Shown in pieces: positions 24,890 through 33,846 of a DNA stretch of 64,000 bases. The translations under genes were made by a program, and so were the position numbers. A model generated the notes under the pieces. It saw only the letters and a list, made by a program, of their open reading frames with translations, was not told the origin of the DNA and searched no databases. Numbering within the stretch: position 1 is the first letter of the stretch; each line of letters opens with the position of its first letter. This stretch comes from Mucilaginibacter gossypiicola (lineage in GTDB: Bacteria; Bacteroidota; Bacteroidia; Sphingobacteriales; Sphingobacteriaceae), in contig NZ_FOCL01000002.1 in the NCBI RefSeq assembly GCF_900110105.1, forward strand, positions 558,001 to 622,000, in the 5' to 3' direction.

Positions 24890-25591
24890 ATGGTGCTTAA
24901 ATGTATAGCTATTGACGATGAACCGCTTGCCTTAAGGCTCATAAGTGATTATGTATCGCGTTTCCCTGCGTTACAAATGGTTAATACGTTTGAAGATGCC
25001 ATTACCGGAGCCGAATTTTTAAAGACAACCCCCGTCGATCTGCTTTTTGTTGATATTAACATGCCCGATATTACCGGAATCGATCTTGTACGTTCTCTCC
25101 AGGTAAAGCCCATGGTAATATTTACCACAGCCTATAAAAACTTTGCATACGAAGGTTTTGAACTGGAGGCACTTGATTATATCTTAAAACCGATAGACAT
25201 CAAGCGCTTTACCAAGGCTGTTGAAAAAGCTGTGGATTATTATAAATACAAAACCAAACCCACTGCCGAAGAGGCCGACGAAAGCCTGTACGTGTACTCC
25301 GAATATCGTATGGTTAAGATAGACCTGGGTACTATCGAATACATTGAAAGTATGGAGGATTATATCAAGATCCATATCACTAACGATAAAACAATCCTCA
25401 CGCTAATGCCGATGAAAAAGGTATTGGAAAAACTGCCTTCTGCCAAATTCCAGCGCATACACCGCAGCTATATTGTACCTGTTAACAAGATCCGGTCTAT
25501 CCAGAACCGTAAGGTTCAGCTTACCGACGTAGAATTGCCAGTAAGTGAAACTTATAATGATTTTGCCCGCAACTGGGCTAAATTGAAATAG
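24890..25591 (+). CDS. LytTR-family response regulator
   Basis: Two-domain transcription regulator. The receiver domain (1-120) has acidic residues Asp9-Asp10, phospho-acceptor Asp55 (LLFVDINMPD) and the conserved Lys in YILKPID. The LytTR DNA-binding domain (about 135-230) has YIESMEDYIKIH and FQRIHRSYIVPVNKI. It is 233 residues long and partners the kinase immediately upstream. A strong hairpin terminator lies 175 bases downstream, directly before the next gene. Confidence 0.95.
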   Translation: MVLKCIAIDDEPLALRLISDYVSRFPALQMVNTFEDAITGAEFLKTTPVDLLFVDINMPDITGIDLVRSLQVKPMVIFTTAYKNFAYEGFELEALDYILKPIDIKRFTKAVEKAVDYYKYKTKPTAEEADESLYVYSEYRMVKIDLGTIEYIESMEDYIKIHITNDKTILTLMPMKKVLEKLPSAKFQRIHRSYIVPVNKIRSIQNRKVQLTDVELPVSETYNDFARNWAKLK

Positions 25592-25765
25592 AAGGCTCCC
25601 CGGGTGGTTAAACCAATCACTTCCATTACGTTCGCCTATACAAAACTGCTATTCATCGATACATAATTGATGAAGACCCGCTATGCCCCCATATTTATAT
25701 CGTAAACCAATTATAACCCCATAAATGGTTTATATAATACCCCTTTTCATAATAGTTGCGATAGT

Positions 25766-25803
25766 AGCGTCTGTATGTTAGTAGTACATGCAGGCGCTTT
25801 TTT
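25766..25803 (+). terminator. Terminator-like hairpin just before the T9SS protein gene
   Basis: AGCGTCTGTATGT pairs with ACATGCAGGCGCT (13 bp with two G-T pairs) around a 7-base loop, followed by TTTTTT. It ends 14 bases before the next start codon, leaving no room for a promoter between them. Confidence 0.82.
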
Positions 25804-25817
25804 AAAACAGTATTCCG

Positions 25818-27734
25818 TTGGAAGCAAAAAAGTTACTCCCCCTAATCAGCTTTTTTCTCATTGTATTAGCCCGTAAAACAAATGCACAAAGCCTTGGCGA
25901 CCCGGTGGTCAGCATTACTTTCGGCTCGGGAACATCCACGCACTCTGGCGCCTTGCCTGCCGACTCTGGGTCGACGAGCTATCCTTACAGCAGTGCCGAT
26001 TTTCCGAGTGATGGTTATTATACCATTGAAAATACTACTGCTGGTGCGGGCAATGTTTGGTGGTCGGCAACAGACCATACAGGTAATACAGGAGGCTACA
26101 TGATGGTAGTAAATGCCAGTAGATCCTTAACCGATTATTTTTATAAACGTACTATTACGGGTTTGTGCTCCAATACAACCTACCAGTTTTCGGCCTGGGT
26201 AGTGAACTTGTTAAGGAGCAATGATATCAGCCCGCCCAATATCACTTTCGCTATCGAAAAAACGGATGGCACAACCATTCAAAGTTTTAATACCGGTACT
26301 ATTGCCCGTACCAGCGGCAGCTATAAATGGGTACAGGAATCATTTAATTTTACATTACCTGCGGGTGTTGGCGATGTGGTAATCAAGATGATCAACAACA
26401 GCGCGGGTGGTGCTCCTGCAAACGACCTTGCAATTGATGATATTGTTTTCAGGCCTTACGGCCCGGTTATAGCGGCAAGCTTCAGCAGTTCAAGCTCGAC
26501 ATTAACAGCCTCGGCTTGTTCGGATGTTCCGCAAACATATACGCTTAATACCACTATCCCCAGTGGCTACACGGTTTTATGGCAATACAAAAACGGCAGT
26601 GGTGCATGGACAGATCTTACCGGGGCGGGCAGCACCGGCTCAAGTTACCAGATTACCTCACCAACGGTGGCCGGCACTTATTATTACCGGGCCGTAACAG
26701 CACAGGCAGGTAACATCAATTCGGCACTTTGCCGGTCGGCATCAAATGTACTTACACTTACTGTTGGCGCACCTCCTTCATCAACGGCAACAGCCAATAC
26801 GCCTGTTTGCGCCGGCACAACGTTAACGCTAAGTGCATCAACCGGGGTAAGTTATCAATGGACGGGCCCAAATGGTTTTACATCAGCCATTCAAAACCCA
26901 ACCATCAGCAATGTAACTGCAGCGGCAGCAGGTACATATTCGGTTACGATTAAATCATCCTCCAACTGCGAGGTAGTAGTACCTTTGCAGGTTGTAGTAA
27001 ATGCCCAGCCTGTTGCGGCAGTTGACGCCGTTGAACCCATTTGCGAGGGCAATTCAGTAACATTAAATGCCAGCGGAGGCTCAACCTATTCATGGTCGCC
27101 TACAACGGGCCTCTCAGATGCTAATATTGCCAATCCAGTTGCCAGTCCAACAGACACTACGCTTTATACCGTTACAGTAAGCAACGGCACCTGCACCTCA
27201 ACGGCTAACGTACAAGTGAATGTGCTTAAAAAACCTGTTGCCAGCGCAGGGCCAGACAAGCATATTACCCAGGGGCAGTCAACTACGCTTAATGGCAGCA
27301 CTAAAGGCACAAACGTAAGCTATTACTGGACCCCAACCGATTATCTGAGCAGCAGCCTTGAACTTAAACCAACCGCCTCACCAATGGAAGATATCACCTA
27401 TACCCTGCATGTGGTATCAAACTCGGGCTGCGGTGACGAAGCTACCGACGAGGTGTTTGTGCGTGTTTATAAAAAAGTAGTTATCCCCAACACCTTTACG
27501 CCCAATGGCGACGGTGTTAACGACACCTGGGCTATTGAAGCACTTGATACTTACCCAACTTCAACCACCCAGGTATTTAACAGATATGGCGCGCTGGTAT
27601 TTAAAAGCACCGGCTACCCCCAGGCCTGGGACGGCAAATATGGCGGCCGGGTTATTCCATCGGGTACGTATTATTATGTGATTGATTTGAAGAATGGAAA
27701 TGTGATGAGTGGCTGGGTGATGGTGGCGAGGTGA
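25818..27734 (+). CDS. Secreted surface protein with T9SS type B sorting domain
   Basis: A signal peptide at residues 1-24 (ends KTNAQ) is read from a TTG start; no ATG lies in frame before it, and a stop precedes it. A jelly-roll-like N-terminal region (about 30-215, carbohydrate-binding style) is followed by Ig-like/PKD-like repeats rich in Ser/Thr/Gly/Ala (about 225-555). The C-terminal type B gliding-motility domain shows VIPNTFTPNGDGVNDTW and VFNRYGALVFKS and ends SGTYYYVIDLKNG...GWVMVAR. This tail marks cargo of the type IX secretion system. Repeat domain content suggests adhesion or glycan binding; the ligand is unknown. Confidence 0.9.
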   Translation: MEAKKLLPLISFFLIVLARKTNAQSLGDPVVSITFGSGTSTHSGALPADSGSTSYPYSSADFPSDGYYTIENTTAGAGNVWWSATDHTGNTGGYMMVVNASRSLTDYFYKRTITGLCSNTTYQFSAWVVNLLRSNDISPPNITFAIEKTDGTTIQSFNTGTIARTSGSYKWVQESFNFTLPAGVGDVVIKMINNSAGGAPANDLAIDDIVFRPYGPVIAASFSSSSSTLTASACSDVPQTYTLNTTIPSGYTVLWQYKNGSGAWTDLTGAGSTGSSYQITSPTVAGTYYYRAVTAQAGNINSALCRSASNVLTLTVGAPPSSTATANTPVCAGTTLTLSASTGVSYQWTGPNGFTSAIQNPTISNVTAAAAGTYSVTIKSSSNCEVVVPLQVVVNAQPVAAVDAVEPICEGNSVTLNASGGSTYSWSPTTGLSDANIANPVASPTDTTLYTVTVSNGTCTSTANVQVNVLKKPVASAGPDKHITQGQSTTLNGSTKGTNVSYYWTPTDYLSSSLELKPTASPMEDITYTLHVVSNSGCGDEATDEVFVRVYKKVVIPNTFTPNGDGVNDTWAIEALDTYPTSTTQVFNRYGALVFKSTGYPQAWDGKYGGRVIPSGTYYYVIDLKNGNVMSGWVMVAR

Positions 27735-27839
27735 GTTTTTAAGTCTTAAGTTCGAAGTCAGAAGTTTTAAGCCAGAAATGCCGAGTTTTCAAATTTTATG
27801 TTGACCTGGAACTGTGAACTTAAGATTTGCGACTTGAGA
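27735..27839. repeat. AAGTCTTAAG/GACTTGAGAC low-complexity spacer
   Basis: Repeated AAGTCTTAAG, GAAGTCAGAAG, GACTTGAGACT and AAAGACTTGAGACTT phrases form partly complementary halves between two convergent genes. It matches in style the insert inside the TPP riboswitch. Confidence 0.55.
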
Positions 27840-29450
27840 CTAAAGACTTGAGACTTCCGATTTAAATCCCACCACATTCAGCAGATAATTATCCATCATA
27901 TCAATATCCACCACATCATTCAAAAAGCCGATGTGCATATCCGGGCGGATGATGAGCGCTTTCTTTTGATTTTCTTTAATTTCGAAAGCATCAAAAATGT
28001 GTTGGTTTTTGGCCGATGGGGGCAAGTAAAAGAAGTTAAGATTGGCCCCATAGTTTTGAGTAATCCATTTGGCTACGGTGAACAGGTCAAGTTCCTTGAG
28101 TTTGCCTAAACAAATGAGTGTAAAGCCCGGTTTGCTGCACCATTCGTGCAGGTCAGTTTCCAGTTGCCGCTTTTCGTCGAAAACTTTGAGGTAGGGCAGC
28201 CTGTCGCCAGCTTTGATTAAGGTGGCGTGGCTCAGGTTAAGATTTATCGGGCTATGGCGATAGGCTATACCGGTTTGTGATACCCGTTTAAAAAAAGCTT
28301 CGCGCAAATTGGGTTTACGCCACACCCATTTTAAAGCAATGGGCAGCAAATACTTCTTTAGTAAATTAATGAACCAGTTACGCGACAGGATCATTTTAAA
28401 GATCCGGTCGGTAGTGTTGAGCAGGTCTTTGGCTACAGGCATCCGTTCCTGGGCGTAGCTACCCAACACCGATGCTTTAAGCCGATCATTAACCACACCT
28501 GCCAGCTTCCAGGCCAGGTTATAGGCATCTTGTAAACCGGTGTTCATGCCCTGCCCGCCAACCGGCGAGTGAATATGCGCGGCGTCGCCAATCAGAAAGC
28601 AACGTTGCTCCCTGAATTTATCGGCCATGCGATGGTGCAGGCGATAGGTGGTGAACCAGTTGGTATGTTCAACAATGATCTGCTGCTTGGTAACATCCCG
28701 CAAGTGCGGTAATACCTCTTCAATTTGCAGTTCGTCTTTTTTATCAAATTCATCGGGCAGGTTACCTACAACGCGGTAGCTCCGTTCATCGGGCATAGGG
28801 AAAAAACCAGCAAAACCTTTTTTTGACAGGAACAGGTTAACCTTGTCCCCGAAATCGGCATCTATTTTAATATCTGCCAAATAAAACTGGTGCTGGTAAG
28901 TATCGCCATTAAAAGGAATATTCAGTTGCTTGCGTACAGTGCTATGTGCGCCATCTGCACCAATCAGCCAATCGCAGGTGATGGTTTGTTTATCCTCGCC
29001 GCTTTGCAGTTGCAGGGTTACCTTATCGGCATCCTGGCTTAGTGACAGTAGCGAAGTATTCCAGTATACGGGGCAGCAATTCAGCGTAATAAAATCAAGC
29101 AATAACCGCTCGTTTTTACTTTGCGGGTACATCTGGATAAAGGGGAAAGCCGTTTGCGTTTCGCCAACATTTGCCAGCGAAAGGCTGGCTACTTCGGTGC
29201 CCTCCTGGTTAAATTGTACACCACCTCCGCGTTTGCCATCGTTGAGCACTTTATCGATGACTCCCATTTGCCTATAGATTTCCATAGACCGGGCCTGCAC
29301 CGCCAATGCCTTTGAGTGTGAGGTTGGCCCCTGCTTGCTATCAATAATTACCGGCTGCACGCCATATCGTAAAAGCTGAGCTGCCATCATCAAACCCGAT
29401 GGTCCGGCACCTACTATTACAACGGGGCTATGCTGCTGGCTTATGGTCAT
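27840..29450 (-). CDS. FAD-dependent monooxygenase (PheA/TfdB/MhpA type)
   Basis: Single-component aromatic hydroxylase-like flavoprotein. The N-terminal FAD motif VVIVGAGPSGLMMAAQLLR (about residues 9-27) is followed by the DG motif DWLIGADGAHSTVRK (about 160-175) and the GD motif CFLIGDAAHIHSPVGGQGMN (about 285-305). A C-terminal thioredoxin-like extension follows (about 400-536), as in the phenol hydroxylase group. The 536 residues fit. The substrate cannot be told; quinone, aromatic or polyketide substrates are possible. It overlaps the upstream methyltransferase by 4 bases (ATGA), so translation may be coupled. Confidence 0.88.
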   Translation of the reverse strand: MTISQQHSPVVIVGAGPSGLMMAAQLLRYGVQPVIIDSKQGPTSHSKALAVQARSMEIYRQMGVIDKVLNDGKRGGGVQFNQEGTEVASLSLANVGETQTAFPFIQMYPQSKNERLLLDFITLNCCPVYWNTSLLSLSQDADKVTLQLQSGEDKQTITCDWLIGADGAHSTVRKQLNIPFNGDTYQHQFYLADIKIDADFGDKVNLFLSKKGFAGFFPMPDERSYRVVGNLPDEFDKKDELQIEEVLPHLRDVTKQQIIVEHTNWFTTYRLHHRMADKFREQRCFLIGDAAHIHSPVGGQGMNTGLQDAYNLAWKLAGVVNDRLKASVLGSYAQERMPVAKDLLNTTDRIFKMILSRNWFINLLKKYLLPIALKWVWRKPNLREAFFKRVSQTGIAYRHSPINLNLSHATLIKAGDRLPYLKVFDEKRQLETDLHEWCSKPGFTLICLGKLKELDLFTVAKWITQNYGANLNFFYLPPSAKNQHIFDAFEIKENQKKALIIRPDMHIGFLNDVVDIDMMDNYLLNVVGFKSEVSSL

Positions 29451-30163
29451 TTATTGCCGTGATAGAGTAAAAATATGGTAGGACGTTTATGCAGATCGGG
29501 CACCTTCTTTTGCCACTCGGCAATAGTTTTGGTTTGCACAAGTTCTGTAGCGGCAGTAAGGTCGCAAGCAATACAAAGCTTGGTTTTAGGGTTGCCTGTT
29601 TTCAGAATCTCCTCAAGCATTGGGTTATTGCGGAAGGGTGTTTCGATGAACATTTGGGTTTGATCGAGCTTTACAGCCGTATTTTCCAGTTCCTTGATCT
29701 TTTTAGCGCGAAGTGCTTTATCAATAGGCAGGTAGCCATGAAACGCAAAGCTTTGGCCGCTAAAGCCAGATGCCATCAGCGCCAGCAAAATAGAGCTTGG
29801 ACCAACTAAAGGCACAACCTTAATACCCATGCGATGGGCCTTATCAACAATTTCGGCACCGGGATCAGCAACGCCGGGACAGCCGGCTTCGCTCATCAAG
29901 CCTACATCATTACCGGCCTGCAGGCCCTTAAAAAAATCGGCCTTGCCCATATCGCGGTTGTGTTTACCGTAGTCGTGGATCACCAGTTCGCTTTGCGGAG
30001 TTTTTAAACCGGCTTCTTTTAAAAAACGGCGTGCAGTTTTTTCATTTTCCACAATGTACTCTTTGATACTGTTGATAGTATCAACCAGGTAGGGCGTAAA
30101 TGATTTTGCGGCCGCGTCATCGGCCAGCGGTACGGGAATTAAATAAAGGGTTCCATAGGGCAT
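29447..30163 (-). CDS. RsmI-like SAM-dependent methyltransferase
   Basis: Tetrapyrrole-methylase fold, related to RsmI (16S rRNA C1402 2'-O-methyltransferase). Visible motifs are LYLIPVPLADD, GLMSEAGCPGVADPG (SAM-binding region near residue 90), VPLVGPSSILLALMASG and FIETPFRNNPML. It is shorter than classical RsmI (238 versus about 285 residues), and its first strand reads LIPVPL instead of the usual VATPIGN. It may therefore be a paralogue with a different RNA target. The stop overlaps the start of the monooxygenase gene, an unexpected partner. Confidence 0.85.
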   Translation of the reverse strand: MPYGTLYLIPVPLADDAAAKSFTPYLVDTINSIKEYIVENEKTARRFLKEAGLKTPQSELVIHDYGKHNRDMGKADFFKGLQAGNDVGLMSEAGCPGVADPGAEIVDKAHRMGIKVVPLVGPSSILLALMASGFSGQSFAFHGYLPIDKALRAKKIKELENTAVKLDQTQMFIETPFRNNPMLEEILKTGNPKTKLCIACDLTAATELVQTKTIAEWQKKVPDLHKRPTIFLLYHGNK

Positions 30164-30217
30164 ATTGCAAAGTTGGTGTTTTTTGTTTAATTTAAGCTAT
30201 CAAAAGGAGGCTGAAAA

Positions 30218-30934
30218 ATGAGACAATTAGGTGTAAACTGGTTTATAGAAGGCCATATTGACTTTGAATACAAAAAATATATCCTGCTAAGCTACCTGCA
30301 GGAAATTAACAGCCACTTTGACAACAGCCGGTTATACCCCAACCTGGCCGACCTTATTTTTCACTATAACAACCTCATCGATTTTAAAAAGAATAAAACG
30401 CTGCTGCAGCAAGCTTTCCCGCAACGTTTAACCCAGGCTGATATCGAAGCAGTAAAGCTTACCTATCAAAAAATCATTACAGATGATCAAAGGATGCTGG
30501 AGATAGAGCAGATCATTACCTATGCCCTCGGCAAAATGGACCCGGCTATAAAAACCGGCAGGGATATTTACGATTTTGTTGAAAGCCACGTTAATATTGA
30601 TCCGGTTGGCATTATCCCTTTAATGCCTTATCATGGCTATTTTTCTTTACGAAACGGAAAAGAAAGTACCAACCGGATCTATGAATATCAGATCACTATT
30701 TTTGAGGACAAGAACGATAAATATCGCGGTATCAACGTGGCTTTTGTTGATACTTATGAGCAAAGCATTAGTAATACGCCCGAAAGTATAAAGCTGAACC
30801 TTATTAACCGTAATAAGTTTTTACCCAACCCTGCAGTTTACTATGTACACAGTGATATCACCTTCCCGCTTGAGCAAACGCTGTTGCCCGTAGCAAAAAG
30901 GAGTTTGGTTAAGTTTATCTCAAATGCGGCATAG
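30218..30934 (+). CDS. Conserved-looking protein of unknown function
   Basis: The 238-residue soluble protein is one I do not recognise. It has no signal peptide or membrane helix and is rich in aromatic and charged residues, with a helical N-terminal half (HIDFEYKKYILLSYLQEINSHF in parts) and a beta-rich C-terminal half (YEYQITIFEDKNDKYRGINVAF in parts). The start is well supported by AAGGAGG at 30204-30210, seven bases before the ATG, an unusually strong Shine-Dalgarno for this phylum. It diverges from the RsmI-like gene over 54 bases and converges with the Atu4866-like gene. Confidence 0.75.
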   Translation: MRQLGVNWFIEGHIDFEYKKYILLSYLQEINSHFDNSRLYPNLADLIFHYNNLIDFKKNKTLLQQAFPQRLTQADIEAVKLTYQKIITDDQRMLEIEQIITYALGKMDPAIKTGRDIYDFVESHVNIDPVGIIPLMPYHGYFSLRNGKESTNRIYEYQITIFEDKNDKYRGINVAFVDTYEQSISNTPESIKLNLINRNKFLPNPAVYYVHSDITFPLEQTLLPVAKRSLVKFISNAA

Positions 30935-30958
30935 TTACGCATGTTGTTCAATGTTTGC

Positions 30959-31237
30959 TTACGCCGATTCTTTATACAATACCATTCCAGCGTGATAGTA
31001 TACACCATCTCTGAAATCGCCTTCGGCGGTAAAGCCGGTATCGTCAAGATATTCAACGTGATTGCCTAATACACTGTAGTAGCCTGTGTAGGCATTTTGT
31101 TTATCGCCGCGGGCTTCGGTATAACGGCCGTTGGGCAAAAATTCGTGACGGATCAACCCATCGCGGGTAACCCATACACCTATATAATAGTGTGCGTTTA
31201 TTGTTGTATTGCTGTTGAAAGTGTTAAATCTTTCCAT
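30959..31237 (-). CDS. Atu4866-like small protein
   Basis: The 92-residue protein closely matches the Atu4866 pattern: YYIGVWVTRDGLIRHEFLPN, GRYTEARGDKQNAYTGYYSV, DDTGFTAEGDF and HAGMVLY. The family forms a small streptavidin-like beta barrel of unknown function. It is often found next to short-chain dehydrogenases, as here. Its ATG lies 40 bases inside the end of the upstream dehydrogenase gene, so the genes overlap and are probably translationally coupled. Confidence 0.85.
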   Translation of the reverse strand: MERFNTFNSNTTINAHYYIGVWVTRDGLIRHEFLPNGRYTEARGDKQNAYTGYYSVLGNHVEYLDDTGFTAEGDFRDGVYYHAGMVLYKESA

Positions 31238-32043
31238 GCTTCTAATTCGTTTTGAACGAAGGCAAGCTTTTTCTCAACCAGGCCGTAAGCATCTTCGCCT
31301 AAAAATAAATTTAGCGGCGGGTTATCTTCTTTAGTTATGCTGATCATAGCCGCGGCTGCTTTTTCAGGATCGCCGGCTTGTTGCTTGTCCATGTCGTTTT
31401 GGTGAAAATTTACTGTATCGCGTACGTTTTGATAGTCGGCTATCTGGTTTTGAGGTACCGCTAAGGAACCGGCCGACAGGAAATTAGTCCTGAAATAACC
31501 CGGTTGTACGATGGTAACCTTTATACCAAACGGCGCAACTTCGGCCGATAAGGTTTCGGAGAAACCGTTAACGGCAAACTTGGTAGCGCAATAAATGCCG
31601 CCACCTGCAAATGCACCGGTAAAGCCTCCTATCGATGATACATTTAAAATATGCCCCGATTTCTGGGCGCGCAGATAAGGCAGCGCCTTTCGGATCACAT
31701 TCAACGATCCAAATACGTTGATCTCAAAGTTATCACGGGCCTCACGGTCAGTCAGTTCTTCGATGCCGCCTAATAAGCCATAACCGGCATTATTAACAAC
31801 AACATCAATTTTTCCGAAGGTTTTCACTGCAAGCTCAATGGCTTCCTGTACGCTGTCTTCGTTGGTTAAGTTAACGGCAAGCGGCAAAAACTGCCCGTTA
31901 TGCGCATCAACCGCTTTATTCAGATCGCTTAAATTGCGCGATGTAGCGGCTACCTTGTAGCCCTCGCTTAATAGTTTTTTTACCAGGGCAAGTCCCAGGC
32001 CTTTTGAGGCGCCTGTTACAAACCACACTTTGTTGTTTTCCAT
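31198..32043 (-). CDS. Short-chain dehydrogenase/reductase A
   Basis: Classical SDR, 281 residues. NAD(P)-binding TGASKGLGLAL at residues 10-20, NNAGYGLLGG near 86, catalytic Ser (NVSSIGG) and the Tyr-x3-Lys pair in YCATK. The C-terminus has DPEKAAAAMISITKEDNPPL and GEDAYGLVEKKL, shared almost position for position with the third SDR (32920-33753), so the two are paralogues. Substrate unknown. It is the last SDR of an AraC-SDR-SDR-SDR-Atu4866 series on one strand. Confidence 0.92.
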   Translation of the reverse strand: MENNKVWFVTGASKGLGLALVKKLLSEGYKVAATSRNLSDLNKAVDAHNGQFLPLAVNLTNEDSVQEAIELAVKTFGKIDVVVNNAGYGLLGGIEELTDREARDNFEINVFGSLNVIRKALPYLRAQKSGHILNVSSIGGFTGAFAGGGIYCATKFAVNGFSETLSAEVAPFGIKVTIVQPGYFRTNFLSAGSLAVPQNQIADYQNVRDTVNFHQNDMDKQQAGDPEKAAAAMISITKEDNPPLNLFLGEDAYGLVEKKLAFVQNELEAWKDLTLSTAIQQ

Positions 32044-32143
32044 AGTTTTATTTTGATAGATTTTGATTTTATTGATTTGTTACTGCTTTACCGGTAATAT
32101 TTGATTTTCGCTTATTTTGATGGAAAAGATCGCCGGATTAACC

Positions 32144-32875
32144 TTATCGGGTTTGGCCGAGCGGGCGTACCACAACTTCGTTAACGGTAATATTGTCCGG
32201 CTGACTTATCGCGTAGATCACTGCGTTGGCAATAGCCTCTTCATCAAGCTTGGGCATATTGGTCAGATTACCATACAAGCCCTTGATTTTAGGGCTGGTA
32301 ATATCATGCCCTAACTCCGACTTTGTAGCGCCGGGGTAAATAGTGGTTACTTTAATGGTTTGGGCAACCTCCTCGCGCAGGGTTTCCATAATGGCCTTAA
32401 CAGCGAATTTGGTACCGCTGTACACCCCGATGCCTGGCGATGTTTTTAACCCGCCTACTGATGAGGTTGAAAGAATATGACCTTCACCACGCTCAATCAT
32501 GTGGGGCAGTACGGCATTAATACCATACAATACACCTTTAATGTTAATGTCGATCATTTTGTCCCACTCGTCAACATGTCCTTCTTCAAAAAAAGAAATG
32601 GGCATGATGCCGGCATTATTCCACATTACATCAATATGGCCAAATTTGGTTATAGCCTGTTGTATAAGATTGCCCAGATCTGCACGTTTGGCAACATCGG
32701 TTACTACATACATGGCATTCCCGCCAATTTCTTCAACCAGGGCTTTCAGCTGATCTTCGCGACGGGCGGCCAAAACTACTTTTGCGCCAAGCTGAGCCAG
32801 TTTTCGGGCAGCCGATGCGCCGATGCCACTGCTGGCACCGGTTATCACAATCACTTTATCTTCGATACTTTGCAT
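32144..32875 (-). CDS. Short-chain dehydrogenase/reductase B
   Basis: Classical SDR, 243 residues from the ATG at 32875 (MQSIEDKVIVITG). The longer frame to 32953 overlaps the end of the next gene and adds a non-family extension, so it is rejected. TGASSGIGASAARKL at about 11-25, NNAG near 85, STSSVGG and the catalytic YSGTK. It belongs to the YdfG/clavaldehyde dehydrogenase-like branch and is clearly different from its two neighbours. It lies in the same direction as the flanking SDR genes, about 45-100 bases from each. Confidence 0.92.
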   Translation of the reverse strand: MQSIEDKVIVITGASSGIGASAARKLAQLGAKVVLAARREDQLKALVEEIGGNAMYVVTDVAKRADLGNLIQQAITKFGHIDVMWNNAGIMPISFFEEGHVDEWDKMIDINIKGVLYGINAVLPHMIERGEGHILSTSSVGGLKTSPGIGVYSGTKFAVKAIMETLREEVAQTIKVTTIYPGATKSELGHDITSPKIKGLYGNLTNMPKLDEEAIANAVIYAISQPDNITVNEVVVRPLGQTR

Positions 32876-32919
32876 TTTATTGTTTTTATATAGGTAGATA
32901 TAGGGTAACAGAATAAAAT

Positions 32920-33753
32920 TTAGAAATCGGTTGAGCAGGTTACATCCTGCCACTGCCTGATTTCATTGTGTAAAGTGTCAAGCTTAGCCAAGGCTCGATT
33001 GTATGCATCGCCACCTAATAACAGGTACAATGGCGAGTTTTCTTCGTAAGCTGTGTTGATAATGGCAGTTGCAGCCTTTTCCGGGTCGCCGGCTTGCTTG
33101 CCATCCATTTTAAGGTATTTGTTGTGGATAGCGCGAACCTCGGTGTAATCATCTATTTTATTTTCGGTGATTGAAAGCGAGCCGGCAGTAAGGAAGCTGG
33201 TGCGGAAAGCACCCGGCGCAACCACTGTAACTTTAATGCCTAATTCTTTAACGTCGGCGGCAAGCACTTCAGAAATGCCGATCACTGCATATTTTGATCC
33301 GGCGTAAATTGCCCACCCGGCGTTGCCGGTAATACCCGCGATAGATGAAATGTTGATGATATGCCCCGAGCGTTGTTTACGCAGGTAAGGCATCACCGCA
33401 CGGATTACGTTCAATGTACCAAATACGTTTACATCAAATGCCACGCGGGTTTCGGCATCGCTAAGCTCTTCAATAGCGCCGCCTATCCCATAACCGGCAT
33501 TATTGATCACTACATCGATACGGCCAAAAACTTCATGAGTGTGCTGTAAAGCCAGCGATACGCTGCTTTCATTTGCCAGATCGACCTGTAGAGGTAAAAA
33601 GTTATTGCTTGTTGTATTAACCGCTGCGGTTAACTCCTGTAAATTTCTGGAAGTAGCGGCAACAAGCTGTCCTGCATCCAATAGTTGTTTTACCAGGCTA
33701 AGGCCAAAGCCTTTCGAAGCCCCGGTAATAAACCATACTTTGTTGTTGTCCAT
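32920..33753 (-). CDS. Short-chain dehydrogenase/reductase C
   Basis: Classical SDR, 277 residues from the ATG at 33753 (MDNNKVWFITGASKG). The frame could extend to 33789, but that would take in a TAACTTTG promoter box at 33787-33794. TGASKGFGLSLVKQ, NNAGYGIGG, NISSIAG and the catalytic YAGSK are visible. The C-terminal DPEKAATAIINTAYEENSPL and GGDAYNRALAKL mirror the SDR at 31198, indicating duplication. It is the first gene downstream of the AraC regulator. Confidence 0.92.
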   Translation of the reverse strand: MDNNKVWFITGASKGFGLSLVKQLLDAGQLVAATSRNLQELTAAVNTTSNNFLPLQVDLANESSVSLALQHTHEVFGRIDVVINNAGYGIGGAIEELSDAETRVAFDVNVFGTLNVIRAVMPYLRKQRSGHIINISSIAGITGNAGWAIYAGSKYAVIGISEVLAADVKELGIKVTVVAPGAFRTSFLTAGSLSITENKIDDYTEVRAIHNKYLKMDGKQAGDPEKAATAIINTAYEENSPLYLLLGGDAYNRALAKLDTLHNEIRQWQDVTCSTDF

Positions 33754-33786
33754 AAAAAGTGTTTGCTTTGTTTGTTTGAGATAAAA

Positions 33787-33794
33787 CAAAGTTA
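33787..33794 (-). promoter_or_regulatory. -7 box of the SDR operon
   Basis: TAACTTTG on the minus strand, 33 bases before the SDR-C start. No clear TTTG is present at -33, which fits a promoter needing an activator such as the neighbouring AraC protein. Confidence 0.5.
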
Positions 33795-33846
33795 CAGCTA
33801 CAACAAAGGGTGCGCATTACATTAATCAAACCAAAGGTTACAAAAT

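Noticed and set aside
32876..32953. N-terminal extension of SDR B to an earlier ATG
   Set aside because: The extension overlaps the end of SDR C and precedes the canonical SDR start by 26 unrelated residues.
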